From an uncultured Prevotellaceae bacterium (GTDB lineage: Bacteria; Bacteroidota; Bacteroidia; Bacteroidales; Bacteroidaceae), in contig CACYKX010000043.1 in assembly GCA_902775075.1 (NCBI GenBank), forward strand, positions 1-16,403: 16,403 nt of DNA. The letters are read 5' to 3'. Shown here piece by piece: positions 1-5,805 of this stretch. Numbering within the stretch: the stretch's first letter is position 1; every line of letters starts with the position of its first letter. A model generated the notes under the pieces. It searched no databases, had not been told where the DNA came from, and worked only from the letters and a program-made list of their open reading frames with translations. Both the position numbers and the translations under genes were made by a program.

Positions 1-148
1 CGTTTTGATTAATTTTGTACCGCATTTGGAACTTGACTATGAAGTGCCACGACATAAGATGTTGCACCATAAGGCAGATAATGCGACGCCACTGCACATT
101 AATTGCCGGGCAAAGCGGAAAACGGATAAATTCACAAGGACAAGCACT
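1..148. other. No gene recognised at left edge
   Basis: I see no coding sequence I can defend here. Two overlapping short plus-strand frames run through it, but neither resembles a known protein. A TAATTTTG string at 10-17 fits the Bacteroidetes -7 consensus, but a TTTG sits only two bases upstream instead of about 20, so I do not call a promoter. The stretch probably belongs to whatever lies left of the window. Confidence 0.4.
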
Positions 149-328
149 ATGGGAAAGAAAAACGAAACACAACTTAACACTACGGGCGGCAGCGTTGTCT
201 ACGTATGTCCGCGGCAGGAGTTCTATCGTCCGCGGTAGGTGGCTGAGCTGCTCGGCATCAGCATGAGAACCTATTATCAAAAGACAAACGGAATGATTGT
301 AAGGGGAAGAACAGCAAGGGACCTTCTG
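149..328 (+). pseudogene. Broken helix-turn-helix (excisionase/MerR-like) ORF with internal TAG
   Basis: Reading from ATG 149 gives 29 codons, then an in-frame TAG at 236-238. The same frame continues with VAELLGISMRTYYQ, typical of the small helix-turn-helix domains of excisionases and DNA-binding accessory proteins of Bacteroidales mobile elements. It stops again at TAG 326-328. If the first TAG were CAG the join would read YRPRQVAELLGIS, a natural helix-turn-helix entry, and the same CCGCGG-CAG string occurs intact 21 bp upstream (210-218 against 231-239). I infer a CAG-to-TAG nonsense mutation. The 3' end runs into the truncated end of the opposite-strand C39 gene near 320, so the reading frame also seems to be cut there. 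The family call rests on one short motif, so it is tentative. Confidence 0.4.
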
Positions 329-458
329 TAGTTGCAAAGCAAATATGTGACAGAGATTCAAGGGAGTATTCTCTACCAAAATACTTACACACCATTTGTA
401 GGCAGGCGATGCCGCATTGCATCGTGTCATATTGCTGTATTATGGGAAAACGTCTCAT
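321..458 (-). pseudogene. N-terminal fragment of C39-peptidase ABC exporter (truncated)
   Basis: The first 46 codons read as the start of a C39 (bacteriocin-processing) peptidase domain. QQYDTMQCGIACL contains the catalytic Cys (C15) with the oxyanion Gln six residues before it (Q9), followed by the usual MVCKYFGREYSLESL helix. In intact peptidase-containing ABC transporters this domain cuts a double-glycine leader from a peptide while membrane and ATPase domains export it; those proteins are about 700 residues long. Here similarity ends after FATTEG. The frame continues for only 20 unrelated residues, to a stop at 258, so the catalytic His and Asp, the membrane part and the ATPase are all missing. 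Its ATG overlaps the stop of the upstream gene (TAATG), showing former co-translation with the outer-membrane protein at 458-2779. Confidence 0.75.
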
Positions 459-2779
459 TAATATAATCTGTCTATCTCTTTTTGGCCTGCATTACTTCCT
501 TTGTATCTGTTATTTGTAGCGTTAAAGGAATAACGGATTGTAAGACGAAGGGCTTGCGAATCACTGTAGTTCCATTTGTCGAGTGTCATTTGCATACCAT
601 AGGTTATCATCGAATTTCTGGCAGTCTTGAACAGATCTGCAGCGCTCAACTGAAAGAACCAATTGCCTATGTTCTTGACCATTCCTATATTGATTTGCCA
701 AGACGGCTTCAGGTAAACGACATCCATATCACCGGTTGTGTGTCCGATGACATCTCCATTGACTGACCATCCCTTACCAAGATTTACGCTATTGAGGTAA
801 TTGAAGAACAGCACAGGATTGTTCATTCGCTGCTTCTGCCCCATAGCAGTAATCTTAAAGTCCTGCCCAAGATAATTCAGAATCAGACAAGGAGACCACT
901 TGGATATCCTCGGTGATAAGGATAGCAAAGCACTGTACTTTGAAATATGATTGTAGTTGGCGTATGTCATCAAACTAATGGGAGAGTCTTTTGAATATGC
1001 GTCAACTACCCCTACTATCGCATCCTTGACATATTGGTAGGTCGCAGAGAGATAAATCCATCTGTACATACCTGACAGGGTGATATCATGATTGATCTCT
1101 GATTCCAGCAACGGGTTCCCTTGCTCGTATGTAAAGCGATCGTCATACTGAATGTTGCTGCTCAACTGACTGTACGTTGGACGGCGCGTTTTTGCTGTAT
1201 AGGTAATGGAAAAGTTTGCCTGCTTGATTGGAAAAGAAAAGTCTAATGTCGGGTAGAATCTACTGTACTTCTTGCTTTGCTCTTTTATGAACTGGTCGTT
1301 TTCGTAGTAATCAGACACAGTATGCTCGTACCTGACCCCTGCAGACAATTCACTTTTGCCCAATGTGATGGTTGCGCTGGCAAACGCAGCGATATTGTCC
1401 TCTTTGATGTGATTGCCTGAATTGGGCAACAAGTTGCCATCGTTCAAGAAGTTGTCCTTGCGGTCTGTATTTGTATATTCATAGCCAACTTCTGTCTTGA
1501 TTTTATCCAAGGCATAACCCACGACACCTTTTGAGGCGAGCATCTTATTCCGTACGTGGTTCAAGCTGCCAATGGCCGTTTCTGTGTTAACGGAACGACT
1601 GTTCTCCAATATATTTTGTTCAGCCATGTTCTTGCTGAAATAATAATCATTGTTCAGGCTAAAGCTCCAGCGATTGAAATTTCCAAGATAATACATGTTT
1701 ATCAAATGTAAAGGCATCGTTTCTCTCTTCCAATGAGTATGATAATCGATGTCATCCTGTAAATCACTGTTCAAGAGAACCTTCTCTTGCTGATACCAGT
1801 CTGATTTGCTGTTTGGAGATCCCTGGAACTCATACTTGACTCCAAATGTGTTGCTCTTGTCAACTTGCCAGTTGAAGCCCATATCCGCAGTGTACGAAGT
1901 GCTCACCGGGAATATGGTCATGTCTGACTTCAGACTATAGACATTACGATTGAAATCGATGGTTGTGGTGCTTCTCTGATCTTGATATCTTTTAGAATAA
2001 TCCACATTCAGAGAACCAAAGACGTCAATATTATTATGGCGATAGTTAAGGGCGGCATTCCCTGATTCAGAAAAATAATGCGCCAAACGACTTACGGACT
2101 GGGCACTTCCGCTCAAGCCCTCACCACTTTTTTTTATCGTCTTGATCAATATCACAGATTTTGTTTCAGCACTGTATCTTGTTCCGGGATTATTGAGAAC
2201 CTCAACACTTTCTATTTCTTTGGAGGACAGGCGGCTCAGCTCCCCCATATCAGTGAGCTTGCGCCCATTGATATAAATAAGCGGTATGCCTTTTCCAAAA
2301 ACACTGACATCTTCATCTTCAACTCTTACTCCAGGCATCTGTGCAAGTACATCCAATGCGTTTCCGGCAATGGACAGGACAGTGCCATTCACAGAGGTCA
2401 CTATTCCACCTTTACTTAATGTCTGTCGGGGCTTGCTGCTTTTTACCGTCACCTCATCCAACTGGTAACTTTTGTGATCCAAAATCAAAGTATCAGGGAT
2501 AAAGGATGAGGAAATCCTAACGACCTTAGTATTATAACCTATTGCAGAAACCTTTAGCAAAGCGCCTTCACTTGGAATATTTGATAGACTATATCCGCCT
2601 TTGTCGTCGGTCGTGCATCCTTTAATGAATGAAGAATCGGTATCCATTAAAACAACATTGGCGTAAGCTATAGGATTCTTCGACACATCAAGTATCACGC
2701 CGTGAGTGTCAGACAAGGTTCTACCAAACCCCAGTGAAATTGCGAGAAAGCTAAAAAGAGAGGTTATTAAAATTCTCAT
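458..2779 (-). CDS. Outer-membrane TonB-receptor-like protein (CarboxypepD_reg + plug + PF14905-type barrel)
   Basis: 773-residue outer-membrane protein. A signal peptide spans about residues 1-20. A carboxypeptidase-regulatory-like Ig fold spans about 25-100 (GVILDVSKNPIAYANV, then TTDDKGGYSLSNIP). A plug-like domain spans about 108-215, with DVLAQMPGV and the stretch from IESVEVLNNPG to VILIKT. The rest is beta-barrel rich in aromatic, alternating strands, ending RYSFNATNNRYKG, typical of the outer membrane beta-barrel family (OMP_b-brl_3). Length and order are normal and the frame is intact. It has no SusD partner. Instead its stop overlaps the start of a C39-peptidase exporter fragment, so by context it was probably the outer-membrane partner of a peptide export operon. 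With the exporter destroyed its present role is unclear. It could also be a receptor that imports an unknown ligand. Confidence 0.85.
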   Translation of the reverse strand: MRILITSLFSFLAISLGFGRTLSDTHGVILDVSKNPIAYANVVLMDTDSSFIKGCTTDDKGGYSLSNIPSEGALLKVSAIGYNTKVVRISSSFIPDTLILDHKSYQLDEVTVKSSKPRQTLSKGGIVTSVNGTVLSIAGNALDVLAQMPGVRVEDEDVSVFGKGIPLIYINGRKLTDMGELSRLSSKEIESVEVLNNPGTRYSAETKSVILIKTIKKSGEGLSGSAQSVSRLAHYFSESGNAALNYRHNNIDVFGSLNVDYSKRYQDQRSTTTIDFNRNVYSLKSDMTIFPVSTSYTADMGFNWQVDKSNTFGVKYEFQGSPNSKSDWYQQEKVLLNSDLQDDIDYHTHWKRETMPLHLINMYYLGNFNRWSFSLNNDYYFSKNMAEQNILENSRSVNTETAIGSLNHVRNKMLASKGVVGYALDKIKTEVGYEYTNTDRKDNFLNDGNLLPNSGNHIKEDNIAAFASATITLGKSELSAGVRYEHTVSDYYENDQFIKEQSKKYSRFYPTLDFSFPIKQANFSITYTAKTRRPTYSQLSSNIQYDDRFTYEQGNPLLESEINHDITLSGMYRWIYLSATYQYVKDAIVGVVDAYSKDSPISLMTYANYNHISKYSALLSLSPRISKWSPCLILNYLGQDFKITAMGQKQRMNNPVLFFNYLNSVNLGKGWSVNGDVIGHTTGDMDVVYLKPSWQINIGMVKNIGNWFFQLSAADLFKTARNSMITYGMQMTLDKWNYSDSQALRLTIRYSFNATNNRYKGSNAGQKEIDRLY

Positions 2780-2869
2780 GTAGCAAATTCAATTTAAAAT
2801 TATACATCAAATAATCTCGCATGGAAAGATTCATTTCATCTATTATGCAAGTTAAATTAGACATTACAT

Positions 2870-2886
2870 ATATGGAGTTTCCATAT
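2870..2886. repeat. Perfect 7-bp inverted repeat ATATGGA-gtt-TCCATAT
   Basis: Two perfect 7-base arms are separated by three bases, about 30 bases downstream of the candidate -7 element and inside the presumed leader of the outer-membrane protein mRNA. It could be an operator for a dimeric regulator or a small hairpin. In such AT-rich DNA it could also be chance. Confidence 0.35.
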
Positions 2887-2915
2887 TATATGGTTAGATT
2901 TTATTCTTCACAATG

Positions 2916-2923
2916 CAAAGATA
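2916..2923 (-). promoter_or_regulatory. Candidate -7 element for the outer-membrane protein gene
   Basis: On the minus strand this reads TATCTTTG, an exact match to the Bacteroidetes -7 consensus TAnnTTTG, about 135 bases before the start codon at 2779. No good TTTG lies 19-21 bases further upstream (the position holds TATT), so the promoter is only half supported. Confidence 0.35.
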
Positions 2924-3175
2924 CTTTCTTTTTCAGATAACGTAATACATCTAACAAAGAGTAATTTTATAAAATATTCAAAACTTACAAATAGATACTT
3001 TTTCACTATCATATTAACATAATAACATATATTGCAATTTTATAAGACATAAAAGATACTATTTAAATAACTTATACGATGCCTATTACTCCTAAAATAT
3101 TAGTAGATAGACGCTAAAATACCATTTTGTAACAAATTGACAAATATCTCAACAATATTAACCACGCGAATTCAA

Positions 3176-3410
3176 CTAGCAAGTGCAAGTTTTCGATATT
3201 TTTTCATTAAAGCATTCTGATGGCGTTAAGAAATTCAATTTTTCTCTATCATGTTAATCTTGTGCATTACTTTTGTTATGGATTGCGTCGTGTATGGTAA
3301 ATACTATTGCTCTGAGCTCTCTTCCAATTGTATATACCCCTCTTGCCACTATTACGCTTTATTTCATGTGTAATAGTTGATGGATGAACATTTATAGCTG
3401 CAGCTATATC
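3176..3410 (-). pseudogene. IS30-family transposase relic, middle deleted
   Basis: Minus-strand codons from 3410 to 3276 read DIAAAINVHPST, then EIKRNSGKRGIYNWKRAQ and YHTRRNP before a stop. This is the N-terminal helix-turn-helix region characteristic of IS30-family transposases. After a one-base frame change, the codons down to a TAG at 3176-3178 read HDREKLNFLTPSECFNEKIS, which matches the extreme C-terminus of the same family. The roughly 200 residues that normally lie between, including the DDE catalytic core, are absent. Upstream, the frame is closed by a stop five codons before DIAAA, and the true start is not visible. The element is therefore dead. I could not identify terminal inverted repeats or a target duplication. 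Confidence 0.75.
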
Positions 3411-3485
3411 TTTTGATTATACCTCACCGAAAAATAGCACTTCTATCTTGAACTTGCGACCCTACGACAATATTTTTGAAATAAG

Positions 3486-3517
3486 TTTGGTACAATGGAT
3501 TAAAATCGCTACTTTTG
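3486..3517 (+). promoter_or_regulatory. Bacteroidetes-type promoter for the patatin gene
   Basis: TTTG at 3486-3489, a 20-base spacer, then TACTTTTG at 3510-3517: an exact match to the -33/-7 consensus TTTG-N19-21-TAnnTTTG of the Bacteroidetes primary sigma factor. Transcription would begin near 3524, giving a leader of about 45 bases to the ATG at 3571. It lies just beyond the transposase relic, so the gene is transcribed independently of that relic. Confidence 0.75.
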
Positions 3518-3570
3518 CTTTTTAGAGAGTGATATAAAAAATACTTCTTAGAGTAATAATAAAATCGGTA

Positions 3571-5625
3571 ATGAAGGTAATCCATCAAATCATCATCTTG
3601 ATGACAATATGGGCTATGGGAACAAATCCTCTCATGGCTCAAGAACAGATAGAAAAACCACGAAAGAAGGTTGCATTGGTACTTTCTGGAGGCGGGGCCA
3701 AAGGTATGGCCCATATTGGTGTTATCAAGGTGTTGGAACGAGCAGGAATCCCTATCGACATCGTGACAGGAACCTCGATGGGTAGTATTATCGGAGGATT
3801 GTATAGCATTGGATGGAATGGCACGGAGATGGACTCCCTCGTACGCAAACAAGATTGGGGATTCCTACTTTCCGACAGACAAGACTATTACTCTCAATCC
3901 GTTATCAACCGCGAACGACAGAATACTTATTTTTTCACCAAGCGTCTTACGTTGGGCGGCAAAAGACAAGTCAGTGATGTGGGAGGTATCATCGCAGGTA
4001 GAAACTTGGAGAAACTCTTCAATCGCCTTACACAAGGATACGGCGATTCTATCGACTTCAACCGTTTACCACGTCCTTTTGCTTGTGTGGCGACGAATAT
4101 CATCAACAATACGGAATACGACTTCCATAGTGGGCGTCTTGCTCAGGCTATGCGTGCCAGTATGGCCATCCCGGCGGTATTCTCGCCTGTGAGACTCGAC
4201 GATAAACTGTTGGCAGATGGTGGATTGCGCAACAACTATCCTGCCGATATCGCACGTGAGATGGGAGCCGACTATGTGATCGGAGTTCTTGTGCAAAGTA
4301 AGGAACGTGGTATCAACGAACTGAAGACGAGTGCCCAGATCTTGGGGCAGATCATCGACCAAAACTGTAAGAATAAGTATGATGCCAACCTTGCCATCAC
4401 CGATATTCCTATCGCCGTCAACGTGTCTGGATATAGCGCAGCCAGTTTCTCCAAGAATGCCGTGGACAGTTTGATACGGCGAGGTGAGGAGGCTGGTATG
4501 GCCAATTGGGATAAGATTATGGCCCTCAAACGACAACTCGGTCTTGCCGATGACTACCAACCGGTGAAACTTCATCCTAATGCCGAGGCGCTGTTGCCTG
4601 TCAACTTCCGTGAAGACGAGCGCCAGATGCGTCCGGAGAGAGACCAAGTTCTAGGAAGTGTGGGCTTCCGTTTTGATACCGAAGAAATGGTAGCTTTGCA
4701 ACTAGATGGCCTCTATCAGATGTCTAAACGTCCGTTGGATGCAGAACTGACTCTGCGATTGGGCAAACGCATCATGGCAAAGACACAAGGGATATGGGCG
4801 ATGAAGAACCATGCCAAAATGGCTTTGGGTTATACCTACCGATATAACGACTTCGATGTATATAAAAAAGGTGAGGAAGATTATACGCTAAGGTATCATC
4901 ATCATCAGGTCGCTTTTAGTTTCTTGGGGGTGGGCATACGAAATATGGTACTCGACCTTACGGCTCGATGGGACTATTACCGTTATGCGCAGATGCTCAA
5001 ATTGGCTCCTGTGGGGCATGATGATCTTTCGTTCAGCGATGACCATTTTGTCAGTTATCATGCCAATCTTCATTACAATTCCGAGAATATGGGCACCTTT
5101 GCAACAAAGGGTGCTAGGTTTCAGGCAGAATATGCCTACTTTACCGATAATTTCGGCGATTATAAGGGAAGTACAGGTATCAGCATCTTGAGTGCGATGT
5201 GGCGAATCTCGTTGGCGATGAACCATCGGTTCACTCTTCAACCGATGCTTTATGGACGAATGCTTACCGGTAAGGAGATACCTACCATCTTGGGCAACAC
5301 GATTGGTGGACAATGGTATGGTAACTTCATCGAACAGCAGATGCCTTTTGCCGGTATGGGACATATCCAATGGGTGGACAAAGACTTCCTAGCATTTCAG
5401 ATCAAGGCACAAGAACAACTTACCACCAACAACTTCGTATTGTTCAAGGTAGCTATGGCACAGAATGCCGACCGCTTGCGTGAACTCATGAAGCATCACA
5501 CTTTATGGGGAGCACAATTGGAGTATTATTATCGTACACTCTTCGGTCCTGTAGGAGCGACATTTGGTTACTCTAATGTGGCAAAAGGTGTTAATCTGTA
5601 TATAAATATCGGTTTTAACTTCTAA
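3571..5625 (+). CDS. Secreted patatin-like phospholipase with C-terminal outer-membrane barrel (type Vd-like)
   Basis: 684 residues. A signal peptide (about 1-23) ends ...NPLMAQ. The patatin domain (about 32-310) has all catalytic parts: the oxyanion loop SGGGAKG at 39-45, the nucleophile elbow GTSMG with Ser69, and the DGG motif with Asp216, giving the Ser-Asp dyad of lipid acyl hydrolases. From about residue 358 the sequence alternates aromatic and polar residues and ends INIGFNF with a terminal Phe, typical of an outer-membrane barrel. This is the layout of type Vd autotransporters such as PlpD, in which a lipase is anchored by an Omp85-like barrel. The linker (about 320-357) seems too short for the POTRA domain of PlpD. 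I chose the ATG at 3571 because the promoter start lies just upstream and the signal peptide begins there. The substrate cannot be read from the sequence; phospholipids are usual for the family. Confidence 0.88.
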   Translation: MKVIHQIIILMTIWAMGTNPLMAQEQIEKPRKKVALVLSGGGAKGMAHIGVIKVLERAGIPIDIVTGTSMGSIIGGLYSIGWNGTEMDSLVRKQDWGFLLSDRQDYYSQSVINRERQNTYFFTKRLTLGGKRQVSDVGGIIAGRNLEKLFNRLTQGYGDSIDFNRLPRPFACVATNIINNTEYDFHSGRLAQAMRASMAIPAVFSPVRLDDKLLADGGLRNNYPADIAREMGADYVIGVLVQSKERGINELKTSAQILGQIIDQNCKNKYDANLAITDIPIAVNVSGYSAASFSKNAVDSLIRRGEEAGMANWDKIMALKRQLGLADDYQPVKLHPNAEALLPVNFREDERQMRPERDQVLGSVGFRFDTEEMVALQLDGLYQMSKRPLDAELTLRLGKRIMAKTQGIWAMKNHAKMALGYTYRYNDFDVYKKGEEDYTLRYHHHQVAFSFLGVGIRNMVLDLTARWDYYRYAQMLKLAPVGHDDLSFSDDHFVSYHANLHYNSENMGTFATKGARFQAEYAYFTDNFGDYKGSTGISILSAMWRISLAMNHRFTLQPMLYGRMLTGKEIPTILGNTIGGQWYGNFIEQQMPFAGMGHIQWVDKDFLAFQIKAQEQLTTNNFVLFKVAMAQNADRLRELMKHHTLWGAQLEYYYRTLFGPVGATFGYSNVAKGVNLYINIGFNF

Positions 5626-5660
5626 AAGATCGTTTTCTTTTATTGTTTTCTTACGCTTAT

Positions 5661-5720
5661 TACCTAAATATTGTGAACATCTACCACATTCTTGGTATAT
5701 AAAATCACAATTTTTAGGTA
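5661..5720. repeat. 16-bp inverted repeat upstream of the TonB-receptor operon
   Basis: TACCTAAATATTGTGA (5661-5676) and TCACAATTTTTAGGTA (5705-5720) are inverted copies matching at 15 of 16 positions, separated by 28 bases. The right arm touches the -33 element of the downstream promoter and nests a second, shorter palindrome: CACAAT at 5706-5711 with ATTGTG at 5720-5725. TTGTG recurs in direct orientation at 5671, 5721 and 5731, spacings of 50 and 10 bases. I infer an operator array for a DNA-looping or multi-dimer regulator. In transcripts reading through from the patatin gene it could also fold as a hairpin, but no U-tract follows closely. Confidence 0.6.
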
Positions 5721-5751
5721 TTGTGGCTTTTTGTGAATCTCCATACCTTTG
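5720..5751 (+). promoter_or_regulatory. Promoter of the TonB-receptor/DUF4876/M16 operon
   Basis: ATTG at 5720-5723 (one mismatch to TTTG), a 20-base spacer, then TACCTTTG at 5744-5751, an exact fit to TAnnTTTG. Transcription would start near 5758, about 48 bases before the ATG at 5806. The -33 element overlaps the right end of the inverted repeat at 5661-5720, so a bound regulator would be placed to block or recruit polymerase. Confidence 0.65.
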
Positions 5752-5805
5752 CATCTGCAATAGAATCGGTTTAGATACCGGAAGATAAAACAAAGGATTG
5801 AGAGA

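Larger units (their letters stand above)
2780..3175. other. AT-rich intergenic stretch, no gene recognised
   Basis: About 400 very AT-rich bases lie between the start of the minus-strand outer-membrane gene and the transposase relic. I looked on both strands for a small peptide with a double-glycine leader, as expected beside a C39 exporter, and found none. A 39-codon plus-strand frame starts at 2821, but it has no recognisable ribosome-binding site and no similarity that I know. The only other items seen are the 2870-2886 inverted repeat and the candidate -7 element at 2916-2923. Confidence 0.5.

Noticed and set aside
149..460. Reading TAG as Gln to extend the helix-turn-helix ORF through both stops
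   Set aside because: Past the second TAG the frame runs antisense through the C39 fragment, so recoding does not yield a sensible protein. Nonsense mutation plus truncation is simpler.
2821..2940. 39-codon plus-strand frame starting MERFISS in the AT-rich gap
   Set aside because: No recognisable ribosome-binding site, no similarity that I know and no double-glycine leader. Such frames are common in AT-rich DNA.
5626..5660. Terminator directly after the patatin gene
   Set aside because: AT-rich with T runs but no stable stem. Termination may instead use the inverted repeat further down, which I list separately as an operator candidate.
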